From contig NZ_PDNW01000021.1 of the NCBI RefSeq assembly GCF_002849655.1, positions 1-63,888 on the forward strand: a DNA stretch of 63,888 bases. The letters are read 5' to 3'. The translations under genes and the position numbers were made by a program. The notes under the pieces are model-generated. The model made no database searches. It saw only the letters and a list, made by a program, of their open reading frames with translations, and was not told where the DNA came from. Shown here piece by piece: positions 19,424 through 28,506 of the stretch (within the stretch, counting starts at the first letter, position 1; every line of letters begins with the position of its first letter). The stretch comes from Pollutimonas subterranea. Lineage in GTDB: Bacteria > Pseudomonadota > Gammaproteobacteria > Burkholderiales > Burkholderiaceae_B.

Positions 19424-22051
19424 TTAACGCCTGGTATTTAGAATAATGGAAACTGGCTGGCGACGCGGGATAAAAGAGATCCCAGACAAGCCCAGCGCGG
19501 TGACGCCGCGGAATATGACATTCAGCGGGAAAGGAACATGATTTACCAGGCGACGATATCCTCCGAATCCCACTAGAGCGATGTCGCGCAGGCTTTGAAG
19601 CGGACGATCAAGCTTGAATTGCGCTTGCCATGCCAACCATGAGTCTGCACGGGCAAATGTGCACTGGACTAAGTCAATATGCTGCTGTCGGGTCAAGGAA
19701 GCAAACCGGACACCGATACTCCCGTTCATGCTGCGGCTGACATGTCCCGGAAAGCTGAACTGTCGATCCCCACGAGCAAGCAACACAGTGATTGGTTCGT
19801 TCAACGTGATATTCCGCTGTGTCGACAATTTCAGTCCGACCCCGCCTTCGGAATAGTCGCTTAAGATAGTTGGCACCACATGCCCATCAATAAATTGCAC
19901 TGCCGCAGGTAGGGAAGCCGGTACTCGGTGAGTGTGGCGTATTTGCTTTACCTCGGATGCGACAGCGATCGCCCCGCCGAGGATGACTAAGTTGTACATG
20001 ACCCAGGCCATAGTAATCGCCACCGTGAGAATCTCGTCGGCAGGGCCCATGCATAGGCGCCAGACGCCAAAGGCTAACCCCACTATATTGGCCAAGGCCA
20101 GCCAGACGTAAGGATGTGAAATCGTCCAGTCAAAATAACCTTGCTCGACCAGTCCTCCTTTTGCCGTAACGTTGAAGGAGCCTTTATTGGGTGCAAAGAG
20201 AGCCACGGTAGTCGGCCGTGCGATATACCAAGCGAGTACAGTCTCGTAGATTTCAGCCCAAAAAGTGCGCCGATAAGAACCTTGTATATGCGAACTCGTC
20301 AGACTCGCATGAGCCATGTGCGGCAGCACGTTCAACATGATCGCCACGGCGGGGGCATAAATAATATACGAATGCGCCAACAGGAAAGCCAACGGCGCCG
20401 TCAAGTAGATGATGCGCGGTATACCGGAGAGAAAGTGCAGCATGGCATTGACATAACAAAGCCGTTGAAAGAAAGATAAGCCTTTACCAAAAAGTGGATT
20501 ATCCGTACGAAATATTTGCACCATTCCGCGGGCCCAACGGATTCTCTGGCCAATATGGGCAGAGAGGCTGTCGGTAGCCAGCCCGGCAGCCTGCGGAATA
20601 CGCAAGTACGCAGAGTTATATCCATTCCGATGCAGGCGCAGAGCCGTATGCGCATCCTCTGTGACTGTTTCGACAGCAAAGCCGCCAATGGACTCAAGTG
20701 AGGAACGGCGCAACACAGCACAGGAACCGCAAAAGAAGGCGGCGTTCCAAAGGTCGTTCCCATCCTGCACCAAACCATAAAACAGGGTGTTTTCATTCGG
20801 CTGATCGCCAAAATGCCCTAAGTTCCGCTCGAATGGGTCTGGTGAAAAAAAGTGGTGTGGTGTCTGTACCAATGCCAGCTTCGGATCCCTCAGAAACCAT
20901 CCAATCGTCATCTGAAGGAAGGAGCGAGTCGGGATATGGTCACAATCGAACACAGCAATCAGTTCGCCACTTGTCTCCCCCAACGCGTGGTTCAAGTTCC
21001 CCGCTTTGGCATGTTTTCCGTCTGATCGAACGATGTAATTAATGCCCACCTCTTTTGCGAACGTCCGGAATGACTCACGGCGTCCATCGTCCAGAAGGTG
21101 AATCCGTAACTTGTGTTTGGGCCAGTCCATCCCGAGGGCGGCGTAAACGGTTGGCTCAACAATACTCAAGCCCTCGTTGTACGTTGGAATCATCAAATCC
21201 ACGATTGGCCACTGCTCGGTGTCTGCCGGCAAGGGCGAAGGAGCTCTGTTCAAGGGCCACGCCGTCTGCACATAACCCATGAGTAGGACAACCCACGAGT
21301 ATGTTTCGGCCATCAGCAATAGCATGCCTAGCGTGGCATCCAATCCATTGCTCCAATTGAGTGTGGACGTATATCGCCACCATATATATCGACCGGATAT
21401 CGTTACCGACAAAACGATCAGCATGAGCGTCGAAACTTGTCCAGGTACTCGTCTCAGCACCATGGCGACGCTCCACAGCAGCACGACGAAAATCAGCTGC
21501 GCATAGACATTGAAGGGCTGCGTGATCAGTAGCACGATCAAGCCCGTCGCGAGTGCTCCTCCTCCGACAAGTATCGCCTGACGGGTCGTCTTGCCGCATT
21601 GGCTTAAGGCAGCGCCCGACCTCTTCAGCGTCGGGCTCGTTTTCAAGGAAATGGGGATGCGCAGCAAATGTCCCCCAACCCATTGCCGGAAGACCTTTAT
21701 ACTGCTGTAGAACTGTGCTCCCACCCATTCAATCGCCCGCCACCATGCCGGAGATACCCTCTGCGCGGGCAAGGCGATCAATATCCATAAAGTCTGCAAT
21801 GCATACCGCATTGGATCGCCGAGCATCAGTGGCCGGGAGGTCAAATGCAAGAACCAGGGCGCGTATCGGTGTCGTAAACGCCTCCAGGCGGGACCTTCAA
21901 GGCGCAAGAAAATATAGGCTATCACTACGAGTACCGTATATGCGACAGCCATATGCCCGCTCAGCCCGCGGACTTGACAGGCTCCGTGGTATATCCGTTC
22001 AAGGCCCTCGGAGCCACGCGGTGTCAGCAAGAGCAATCGGCCGGCACTCAT
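19424..22051 (-). CDS. bcsA: Cellulose synthase catalytic subunit BcsA
   Basis: Processive family-2 glycosyltransferase that polymerises UDP-glucose and moves the chain across the inner membrane. In the 875-residue protein the catalytic set is visible: DDG near 321, DCD near 369, TED near 464 and the QRIRW motif near 502. Membrane helices flank this domain. The C-terminal PilZ domain has RHTHR (about 705-709) and DYSEGG (about 732), the RxxxR and DxSxxG residues that bind cyclic di-GMP. The start at 22051 gives a 4-base ATGA overlap with bcsQ; a start 10 codons earlier is possible. Activity is therefore expected to depend on cyclic di-GMP. Confidence 0.96.
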   Translation of the reverse strand: MSAGRLLLLTPRGSEGLERIYHGACQVRGLSGHMAVAYTVLVVIAYIFLRLEGPAWRRLRHRYAPWFLHLTSRPLMLGDPMRYALQTLWILIALPAQRVSPAWWRAIEWVGAQFYSSIKVFRQWVGGHLLRIPISLKTSPTLKRSGAALSQCGKTTRQAILVGGGALATGLIVLLITQPFNVYAQLIFVVLLWSVAMVLRRVPGQVSTLMLIVLSVTISGRYIWWRYTSTLNWSNGLDATLGMLLLMAETYSWVVLLMGYVQTAWPLNRAPSPLPADTEQWPIVDLMIPTYNEGLSIVEPTVYAALGMDWPKHKLRIHLLDDGRRESFRTFAKEVGINYIVRSDGKHAKAGNLNHALGETSGELIAVFDCDHIPTRSFLQMTIGWFLRDPKLALVQTPHHFFSPDPFERNLGHFGDQPNENTLFYGLVQDGNDLWNAAFFCGSCAVLRRSSLESIGGFAVETVTEDAHTALRLHRNGYNSAYLRIPQAAGLATDSLSAHIGQRIRWARGMVQIFRTDNPLFGKGLSFFQRLCYVNAMLHFLSGIPRIIYLTAPLAFLLAHSYIIYAPAVAIMLNVLPHMAHASLTSSHIQGSYRRTFWAEIYETVLAWYIARPTTVALFAPNKGSFNVTAKGGLVEQGYFDWTISHPYVWLALANIVGLAFGVWRLCMGPADEILTVAITMAWVMYNLVILGGAIAVASEVKQIRHTHRVPASLPAAVQFIDGHVVPTILSDYSEGGVGLKLSTQRNITLNEPITVLLARGDRQFSFPGHVSRSMNGSIGVRFASLTRQQHIDLVQCTFARADSWLAWQAQFKLDRPLQSLRDIALVGFGGYRRLVNHVPFPLNVIFRGVTALGLSGISFIPRRQPVSIILNTRR

Positions 22052-22776
22052 GAAGCGGCTTTTTTCTGGGCAAGCAACCATGTTGCCAAGGAAAGCGCGT
22101 CACGGCTCGCAGCACAATCGGGATAGCATCGAGAAACCGGCGTTTTTTGAGCCAATGCCTCATGGACGCCTTCGTCGCGATGTATGTAGACAGGGAGCAG
22201 ATGAGCCTGATAGCGATGTCGCCACTCCAGCAACAAGTCGTTGCATAGCGCCCTGGAGGGATCGTAAGCGTTTATCAGAATGCGCGTCGTAGCGGCAATT
22301 TCGTGCTGGAGCAGCAAGATATGGCAGCCCGTATCGACCGAAGTCACCATGATATCCAATCCCGAGGTCGCTCGGAGCTTGGGATAGGCGCTCCCCCCCG
22401 CCGGCAAATCAAATAAGACCCAGGAAAATTGCCCGTCCAGCCGGCGTAGCGCTTCGCACCAAAATTCGTCCGACTGGTCCAGCGGCGTTGCCAACGCCTC
22501 AATCGAGTTGAGTCCGTGTCTTCCATATGGCAATAACCACATATTCTCCTCGAGAACGAAGCCCTCGTCTTGCCACGGCGTGGCCTGAGCCAGTGCAAGC
22601 GCCCAGCCGTTTTGTCCTCCATAATCCACATTGAAGTGCAGACGCAAGACGTCGGACGGATTCACGTCGACCATAAGCACCGACTCACCCAATGCGTGCA
22701 AGGCCTCGCCCACCATTGCTACCGTGCTCGTCGTTCCCGATCCACCTCTCAGTCCCCAAAAAGATACAGATTTCAC
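22048..22776 (-). CDS. bcsQ: Cellulose biosynthesis protein BcsQ (MinD/ParA-like)
   Basis: ATPase-fold protein that localises the cellulose synthase in enterobacteria. The start at GTG (VKSVSFWGLRGGSGTTSTVA) gives 242 residues and a GTGA overlap with bcsR. The P-loop is GLRGGSGTTS: the usual ParA lysines are missing, which also holds for E. coli BcsQ, so this is a family trait and not decay. The switch region LFDLPAGG is conserved. It lies directly before bcsA. Confidence 0.88.
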   Translation of the reverse strand: MKSVSFWGLRGGSGTTSTVAMVGEALHALGESVLMVDVNPSDVLRLHFNVDYGGQNGWALALAQATPWQDEGFVLEENMWLLPYGRHGLNSIEALATPLDQSDEFWCEALRRLDGQFSWVLFDLPAGGSAYPKLRATSGLDIMVTSVDTGCHILLLQHEIAATTRILINAYDPSRALCNDLLLEWRHRYQAHLLPVYIHRDEGVHEALAQKTPVSRCYPDCAASRDALSLATWLLAQKKAAS

Positions 22777-23024
22777 TTTTGAGTTCCTGCACTGCCAGCC
22801 CACGGTCCGGCGGGATAATGTCCCGACGGAGGCTCGTTCAACCAGGCACTGATTTCCAATAACAGCGGCCAACGGCGCAATGCCGCTAAAAGCGCTTGCT
22901 CGGCCGCAACATCCACATAGGCGAATGACGCATTGTGCAAATATTGCTGCAGCGCTGCTACATCGTCAGTCTGCGCTACCTGAGGACCAGTGCGGACGAA
23001 ATCTTCAGTCGTACTCGATTTCAT
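22773..23024 (-). CDS. bcsR: Cellulose biosynthesis protein BcsR
   Basis: Small partner of BcsQ. The region DDVAALQQYLHNASFAYVDV then ALRRWPLLLEIS matches the BcsR (YhjR) core, whose hallmark is the KRWPLL-type motif. 83 residues, slightly longer than the E. coli protein. The start at 23024 gives a 4-base ATGA overlap with bcsG, and the end overlaps bcsQ by GTGA. The C-terminal Pro/Gly tail (PPSGHYPAGPWAG) is extra. Confidence 0.82.
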   Translation of the reverse strand: MKSSTTEDFVRTGPQVAQTDDVAALQQYLHNASFAYVDVAAEQALLAALRRWPLLLEISAWLNEPPSGHYPAGPWAGSAGTQK

Positions 23025-24691
23025 TGTGGATACTCTATCCAATTGCGATTACCCATGCGGACATAGGGCACTTCGTTATGTTGCAGCAACACTGTACCGT
23101 CGTTCTCAGAAACGGCAGCCGTTACGGGCAGGTTCTTCGTAAGCTCGGGCCAGTCAATACCCTCGTCGACAAAAAGGTTCGTCCCAACAAGACGCGACAC
23201 AAGTTCCGACAATGCCAAATAGCTACTTGGACTGGTCACATGCACGGGTTGGGCTGTCGCTTTTCTATTGGCGCCTATTACACGCAGTCCGACGGGGATT
23301 TGAGTGATATCCAGCGTCGCAATTTCACGCATGCCAGCGATTTGCATACGATCGCCTTGCAGAGCTGCCCCATGCTCTGGGACGAACACCAGAACAGCCT
23401 TTCGCCCGCTACGTTCTAGATCATCTATAAAGACGTTGAGATCATCGAGGAGATTTTGAGCACGCGTTGTAAAGGGCGCGGACCTGCCGCCGCCGTCAGC
23501 AGTCGCCTCCCTGTTCCCATCATGGAGGGTGATTGTGTTGTACAGGAGCGCAGTGCGGTCCGCACCCGATTGCTTCCGCCTTTCCCACCACTGGCTTAAC
23601 GTGTCGTAATCGTTCCAAATGGGCGAGCCATCAAAGGCGGTCAATTTAGGGCGAGTCGCTGTCGGTATAAAAGGCTGGGGAAAACGGCCTTGTACTGTTA
23701 ACTCGTCAAGGAACCCCTGGAACTGGCCATTATGGTTGAGAACCGACTCCGTGTCGAACCCGAGCCTCTGTAGGTTCTGGAATAAATAACACTGATCGGC
23801 GGCAGGCTTATAGAGGTCCGAATGCGAACTCTGGCCGCAACTCGCCCGCAAAAGTCGCAATACAGCCGGTCCGCTATACCCGGTTGCTGAATTGAACTGA
23901 TCGAAGACCACGTCCATACGTTTAAACAAAGCATGGTCCTGCAAGCGACTTACCTCCAGATCCGAATTGGAGAGCGAGCAAACATTGATAAATAGAATAT
24001 CGAAGGGCGCCGACTCATTGGCGCCTGGAAAGCTCGTCTGCCGCGTCTTCTCATCCAGATAAAAAGCATCGAGCTTTTCAGTCAGCTGCGAATTGCTCGG
24101 GCTGCCTTGTATGGGCTGCGTAGTCCGCGAAAGTACTCCCGTGTCCGGATTGTGTTGGACGTCGGCCACCTGATATACCGGCTGCATGCCAGACGTCGGC
24201 TGCACTAGAAGCCATGATGGAAGAGTGAAGGAACTGGCAAGGGCGGTGCATGCTAATGCGGCCACGCTGAAGACGGTCAAGCGTAGCCATTGGGCAAGGA
24301 ATAGATAAGCCACAAGCAACACAAATCCGGCGCCCACAAGGTCCCAATTAATGAATCTTACAGCCAGCTCGAGCAAATAATCTGAAGAAAAATGTAGTAG
24401 TTCAGGCTGTGCGAGCAAGCGCTTGAAAGGAGGTAGCCAAGAGTCGTAATAAAGAAGCGCAACCCCCGCCAACGTTGCTACAGAGCATCGGACGCGATGC
24501 AGCCAGAGCGGCGGCAGTGGAACCAGCAGCGCAGCAGCGAACACCAGATTATAAAGAACGTGAAAGTTCAGTACCCCGGCCCAGTGCAACATGAGCTTTG
24601 AAATAAAGTACAAATTCCATAGTCCAAGTCCCCGCCAGTGACTGCCGACCATGATCGTGCGTTCGGGAAAACTGTCTATCCTACTTGACAT
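23021..24691 (-). CDS. bcsG: Cellulose phosphoethanolamine transferase BcsG
   Basis: Membrane enzyme that transfers phosphoethanolamine from phospholipid to nascent cellulose. The N-terminal half holds several membrane helices; the periplasmic domain shows NVCSLSNSDLEVSRL, where the serine after CSL corresponds to the nucleophile region of E. coli BcsG, and FVPEHGAALQGDRMQIAG with the metal-binding histidine. I place the start at ATG 24691 (MSSRIDSFPERTIM), overlapping bcsF by 11 bases; a GTG at 24733 is the alternative. About 556 residues, like its homologues. Confidence 0.92.
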   Translation of the reverse strand: MSSRIDSFPERTIMVGSHWRGLGLWNLYFISKLMLHWAGVLNFHVLYNLVFAAALLVPLPPLWLHRVRCSVATLAGVALLYYDSWLPPFKRLLAQPELLHFSSDYLLELAVRFINWDLVGAGFVLLVAYLFLAQWLRLTVFSVAALACTALASSFTLPSWLLVQPTSGMQPVYQVADVQHNPDTGVLSRTTQPIQGSPSNSQLTEKLDAFYLDEKTRQTSFPGANESAPFDILFINVCSLSNSDLEVSRLQDHALFKRMDVVFDQFNSATGYSGPAVLRLLRASCGQSSHSDLYKPAADQCYLFQNLQRLGFDTESVLNHNGQFQGFLDELTVQGRFPQPFIPTATRPKLTAFDGSPIWNDYDTLSQWWERRKQSGADRTALLYNTITLHDGNREATADGGGRSAPFTTRAQNLLDDLNVFIDDLERSGRKAVLVFVPEHGAALQGDRMQIAGMREIATLDITQIPVGLRVIGANRKATAQPVHVTSPSSYLALSELVSRLVGTNLFVDEGIDWPELTKNLPVTAAVSENDGTVLLQHNEVPYVRMGNRNWIEYPQ

Positions 24692-24872
24692 CGCGACTTG
24701 ATCTTTCCTTGTTAAGGCGTTTACGTTCGCCACATTTCTTTAGATGACGTGCAGGCAAAAGCCGTAAATCCATCCAATCAAGCAAGCTACGTATATAGGC
24801 ACGTGAAACCCAGCCTATTCCGACTCCGACGATTAGAGCCATAGCCACAGACTGATCGATCTGTCCGCTCAT
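24681..24872 (-). CDS. bcsF: Cellulose biosynthesis protein BcsF
   Basis: A 63-residue single-span membrane protein. One hydrophobic helix (SVAMALIVGVGIGWVSRAYI) is followed by a basic cytoplasmic tail. In enterobacteria BcsF links BcsE and BcsG at the inner membrane; size, topology and position between bcsE and bcsG all fit. It overlaps bcsE by ATGA and bcsG by 11 bases. Sequence identity alone would be too weak to name it. Confidence 0.8.
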   Translation of the reverse strand: MSGQIDQSVAMALIVGVGIGWVSRAYIRSLLDWMDLRLLPARHLKKCGERKRLNKERSSRDVK

Positions 24873-26455
24873 GAAGAACTCTTGCTAAGGAACGGCAATG
24901 ACGCCCGTATCGGGCGCAGCATGCCGGCAGACCGGAGACTGGTGAAGGTCAAAGGGACCGACGCCTTCAAGTCCGAGTCATCAAGCGTGGCTGTTCCGGC
25001 GCGGACACGTCCTAGGCGGCTCCGCATGGCAGTGATTTCTGCATCGATCTCATCGGCGGTGATGCATATGCGGTGATCAGTAAACATTTCGCTATAGTGC
25101 AGATGGAAGATATTTCGCAGCGCTACCTGCGTCATGTTGGGACGGCAGTCGAACAAGAATACATAAAGAACTCCTTCAAGTTGGCACGCAATATCGCCGG
25201 CGCGGCGTAAGTCCAGCTGGCTCATGGCTTGCGCCGCAGACAATCCCGGCACAGGAGTCAAGACGATGAGAACTCCGGTCACCACTGAAACCTTGTGCCT
25301 CGGCCTTACCGTGTCCAAAGCTCCCAAGAACTGCGTAGCGCCGAGGATCCCTCGTATTCGCAGTGGATTCAACGACGCAATAAGCGGTACCGGGTCGGCT
25401 GCCAACGCTCTCGAAAAAGTCTGGCCCTGGATGCTTTCTAGCAAACTGAAGAATTGCGGCAACGGAGTGCCAGCCGGTATTATCAACGTTGCTCCGCAGT
25501 CCCTAAGAACTTGCTCATCCCGGTACCGTAATGTCCGCTGCATTTCCCTGATTACCAACTTGAGCGCCGGTCCACGTTGCCGGCGAAGCGAATGCAGCAT
25601 TCGCGCCAACGCAGGCACCTCACTGCTGCTGCTCATTGCCAACACTACCGTGGCTGCGGTTGCATGCATCGCTTGCATGAATAGGTCAGATTGGCTTGCA
25701 AATACATGCCAGTCGTCCGCCATGAACAAAGCCATTCCCTCGAGTACCTGCGCTTCCATAAGAAAACGACCGGAGTCGAGAGTTGTCACAGACCGCTCTG
25801 GTCGCGCCTGCACTACGCTGAAGCCGTCGATCGATTTCGTCAACTCCAGCTCTGTGCTTCCTAACGAATCGAGTGTATTACGCCAATGCATTACCCTATA
25901 TCGATATACGGCTTCGCATTGTTCAAGCAATGCGAAGCCGGACAAAATATCGTTCATCGCCGTTAAATTAGCGCTTAATTTAATAACATGCGCTCCGTGT
26001 ACCACCATCAATAACGTGCATTCTCTATTGGCGAGCCACCGTTGCCATTGAGCAAAAATGTGGGCGACACGGCTTAGCAATGCTGCAAAACTATTATCGG
26101 CCAAGACCACTATCAGCGTACGGCCCCGAGGGTTCAGAATTCGATCTAAGTCTTTGGTAAGTACCTCGAGCGCGCGTGTGGGATTTCCGGTAAGTCGGTA
26201 GCTACGGGCATCCTGGGGCCCCTCGTCTGACTTCAGCTCGGACCATAGCCCGGAAGGGTCGGAGGCTGCAATCAGTGCAACCTTGGACGATGGACTGGCA
26301 TTGGCGAGTATCTGCTGAATCAACGAGTATGCATCTGCCTCGTGTGTAGCGCCGAGCCAATACAAGCTGCCCCTACGCATCTGCCCCAGTTCAATTGGCA
26401 GATCGTTTATCGCCACATGGCAGCCTAGCTCGGACTCGCAGGTCAATATAGGCAT
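24869..26455 (-). CDS. bcsE: Cyclic di-GMP-binding cellulose regulator BcsE
   Basis: Cytosolic protein that binds cyclic di-GMP through its GIL domain and is needed for full cellulose output. In the 528 residues, the N-terminal part (MRRGSLYWLGATHEADAYSL) aligns with the BcsE start region, and the RxGD motif that binds the nucleotide is seen as RAGD near residue 418, close to Arg415 of E. coli BcsE. It is the first gene of the operon. No good ribosome site precedes the chosen ATG, and a start at Met27 is possible. Confidence 0.87.
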   Translation of the reverse strand: MPILTCESELGCHVAINDLPIELGQMRRGSLYWLGATHEADAYSLIQQILANASPSSKVALIAASDPSGLWSELKSDEGPQDARSYRLTGNPTRALEVLTKDLDRILNPRGRTLIVVLADNSFAALLSRVAHIFAQWQRWLANRECTLLMVVHGAHVIKLSANLTAMNDILSGFALLEQCEAVYRYRVMHWRNTLDSLGSTELELTKSIDGFSVVQARPERSVTTLDSGRFLMEAQVLEGMALFMADDWHVFASQSDLFMQAMHATAATVVLAMSSSSEVPALARMLHSLRRQRGPALKLVIREMQRTLRYRDEQVLRDCGATLIIPAGTPLPQFFSLLESIQGQTFSRALAADPVPLIASLNPLRIRGILGATQFLGALDTVRPRHKVSVVTGVLIVLTPVPGLSAAQAMSQLDLRRAGDIACQLEGVLYVFLFDCRPNMTQVALRNIFHLHYSEMFTDHRICITADEIDAEITAMRSRLGRVRAGTATLDDSDLKASVPLTFTSLRSAGMLRPIRASLPFLSKSSS

Positions 26456-26902
26456 GTATAAGATTATGAAACTAATGGGGCATGGTCCGCATTGCGAACG
26501 TAATTACTTTACCGACAACAACTGGGCAACATGCGTATGTGGATACAAACAAGGCACAGGCGGCATATTGTGCATCGTCCTGTCTGATTTGGAAGGTGTT
26601 AACTGCAATGTTATTAAGTACTTGCATTCGTTGCCACCGAAACTAATTGTATCTGCGAATCGTCACTTAAGGTTAAGTCAATACGCTAAAAAAAATACGT
26701 ATTTGTAACCGCGTTGAACATTGAAGCGGCTTCCCCAATAGAAACACAACTAAGCCACAGTCGAGAAAGGCCGTCACTGCCAAAATGCCGTTGTAAGTAC
26801 ACAACCTTCAACGCTAGAATCAAGCATGCTATAAAGCCTCGAGGCTTTCCAACCCACCGGTTTCAAGCCATCCCACTTCTGACAGAGAGAACGACGCACA
26901 CT
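26456..26902. promoter_or_regulatory. Divergent intergenic region, bcsE / aldehyde dehydrogenase
   Basis: A 447-base stretch with AT content above its neighbours, especially 26640-26710. It must hold the promoters of the cellulose operon (minus) and of the dehydrogenase gene (plus). On the minus strand CATAAT lies close to the bcsE start, but no matching -35 box is convincing. A plus-strand frame at 26454-26708 (84 codons) shows no family motif and is not called. No RNA gene seen. Confidence 0.4.
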
Positions 26903-28330
26903 ATGTACGAGACACTAGCCCTATATATAGATGGTGAATTTGTAAGCGGCGAAGGCCGCAAGACCGAAGAAGTCACCAACCCTTCGACCCTGGATGTGCT
27001 GGGTCACCTTCCCCATGCAGGCAAGGCGGATCTGGACCGCGCCCTGGCAGCGGCCGCGCGCGCCTTCGAGACCTGGCGCCATAGCTCGCCCATGCAGCGC
27101 TCCGAAATACTGCGCAAGGTTGGCCAGCTATCGCGGGACCGCGCCCAGGAAATCGGCAGGAACATGACGCTCGACCAAGGCAAGCCTCTGGCCGAGTCCG
27201 TTGGCGAAATCATGACGTGCGCCGATCATGCCGACTGGCACGCTGAAGAGTGCCGTCGCATCTACGGTCGCATCATTACGCCACGCAGCCCCGAAATTCG
27301 CCAGATGGTGCTGCGCGAGCCCATCGGCGTGTGCGCCGCGTTCACCCCCTGGAATTTCCCGTACAACCAGGCTATCCGCAAGGTATGCGCCGCCATTGGC
27401 GCCGGTTGCACCATCATCCTGAAAGGGCCGGAAGACTCGCCCAGCGCCGTCATGGCGATCGCCCGCCTTTTCCATGATGCCGGCCTTCCTCCCGGCGTAC
27501 TGAACATTGTGTGGGGCGTGCCTGCCGAAGTATCCGACTACCTGATTCGTTCACCGATCGTGCGCAAGGTGTCCTTCACCGGCTCGGTGCCCGTCGGCAA
27601 GCATATTGCCTCGCTGGCTGGCGCGCACATGAAACGGGTCACGATGGAACTGGGTGGGCATTCGCCTGTTATTGTGTTTGAAGACGCCGACATCGACCGC
27701 GCTGCCAAGCAGCTGGCTCGCTTCAAGGTACGCAACGCGGGGCAGGTGTGCATTTCGCCTACTCGTTTTTACGTGCATGACAAGGTCTATGACCAGTTCC
27801 TGGAAACCTTCGTCAATACATTGAAAACCGTGAAGGTCGGCGACGGGCTGGATCCCGAAACCCAAATGGGACCGTTGGCGCATGCTCGACGCGTGCCGAC
27901 CATGACAAAATTCCTGGATAACGCCCGCGAACGCGGTGGAAAAATCGTCCTGGGCGGCGAGCCCATTGCCGGCAAGGGCCATTTCTTCTCGCCTACCGTG
28001 GTAACGGACCTGCCTGAAGACTCCATGCTGATGACCGAAGAGCCCTTCGGCCCCATCGCACCAATCTCGCGCTTTTCCGATACCGACGACGTCATCAAGC
28101 GCGCCAATTCCTTGCCTTTCGGCCTGGCCTCCTACGTGTTCACGAACTCGCTTCAAACCGCGACCAAAGCCTCGAACAATATTGAAGCCGGCATGGTGAA
28201 TATCAACCATTTCGGTAGTGCACTGCCCGAGACGCCGTTCGGCGGCGTCAAAGACAGCGGCATAGGCAGCGAAGGCGGCGTGGAAACCTTCGACGGCTAC
28301 CTTGTCACCAAGTTCGTCACCCACATTTAG
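26903..28330 (+). CDS. NAD(P)-dependent aldehyde dehydrogenase, succinate-semialdehyde type
   Basis: Oxidises an aldehyde to its acid; similarity is to the succinate-semialdehyde dehydrogenase group, but the substrate cannot be fixed from sequence. The start at MYETLALYIDGEFV gives 475 residues, the family norm; an in-frame ATG 63 codons earlier adds an unrelated lead. Visible are the Rossmann/NAD region (TPWNFPYNQAIRKVCAAIGA), the general base Glu in TMELGGHSPVIV, and the catalytic Cys in NAGQVCISPTRFYVH. It is monocistronic, followed by a perfect hairpin. Confidence 0.9.
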   Translation: MYETLALYIDGEFVSGEGRKTEEVTNPSTLDVLGHLPHAGKADLDRALAAAARAFETWRHSSPMQRSEILRKVGQLSRDRAQEIGRNMTLDQGKPLAESVGEIMTCADHADWHAEECRRIYGRIITPRSPEIRQMVLREPIGVCAAFTPWNFPYNQAIRKVCAAIGAGCTIILKGPEDSPSAVMAIARLFHDAGLPPGVLNIVWGVPAEVSDYLIRSPIVRKVSFTGSVPVGKHIASLAGAHMKRVTMELGGHSPVIVFEDADIDRAAKQLARFKVRNAGQVCISPTRFYVHDKVYDQFLETFVNTLKTVKVGDGLDPETQMGPLAHARRVPTMTKFLDNARERGGKIVLGGEPIAGKGHFFSPTVVTDLPEDSMLMTEEPFGPIAPISRFSDTDDVIKRANSLPFGLASYVFTNSLQTATKASNNIEAGMVNINHFGSALPETPFGGVKDSGIGSEGGVETFDGYLVTKFVTHI

Positions 28331-28352
28331 TCCGTACAGGCCCTGTAGAAGT

Positions 28353-28382
28353 CCGGTATACGCCGCTCTCGGCGTATACCGG
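28353..28382. terminator. Perfect 13-bp hairpin behind the aldehyde dehydrogenase gene
   Basis: CCGGTATACGCCG (28353-28365) and CGGCGTATACCGG (28370-28382) form a perfect stem with a CTCT loop, 22 bases after the stop codon. No T-run follows, so it may act as a weak or factor-assisted terminator or protect the mRNA end. Confidence 0.5.
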
Positions 28383-28427
28383 TATCCACGCATAAGCGCG
28401 GAGTTGGATGCAATGCACTTGCCTTTT

Positions 28428-28469
28428 AGACTGATTGACGGGTCGTCAATCGGTCTAAACTTTGGTTTC
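28428..28469. promoter_or_regulatory. Operator-like palindrome and PsrA-like box before the OmpW-like gene
   Basis: GATTGACG-GGT-CGTCAATC (28433-28451) is a perfect inverted repeat, extended by partly matching flanks to 28428-28456. Directly beside it, AAAC-TTTG-GTTT (28457-28468) fits the PsrA pattern AAAC N4 GTTT apart from one flanking base. Both lie 40-80 bases ahead of the gene start, the place for transcription factor sites. The regulator of the first palindrome is unknown; the shape fits a TetR-type protein. Confidence 0.45.
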
Positions 28470-28506
28470 TCGCAGTCCTCCATCCATTTTCTACAGCTGT
28501 CCTATC

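Noticed and set aside
22774-22806. Decay of BcsQ because the P-loop lysine is missing
   Set aside because: E. coli BcsQ has the same GxRGGxGTTS pattern, so this is a family feature.
26454-26708. An 84-codon frame upstream of the aldehyde dehydrogenase gene
   Set aside because: No similarity to any family I know, no clear ribosome site, and it lies where divergent promoters are needed. A real small protein cannot be fully excluded.
26714-26902. Longer N-terminus for the aldehyde dehydrogenase
   Set aside because: The 63 extra codons show no similarity to the family and a normal start is present at 26903.
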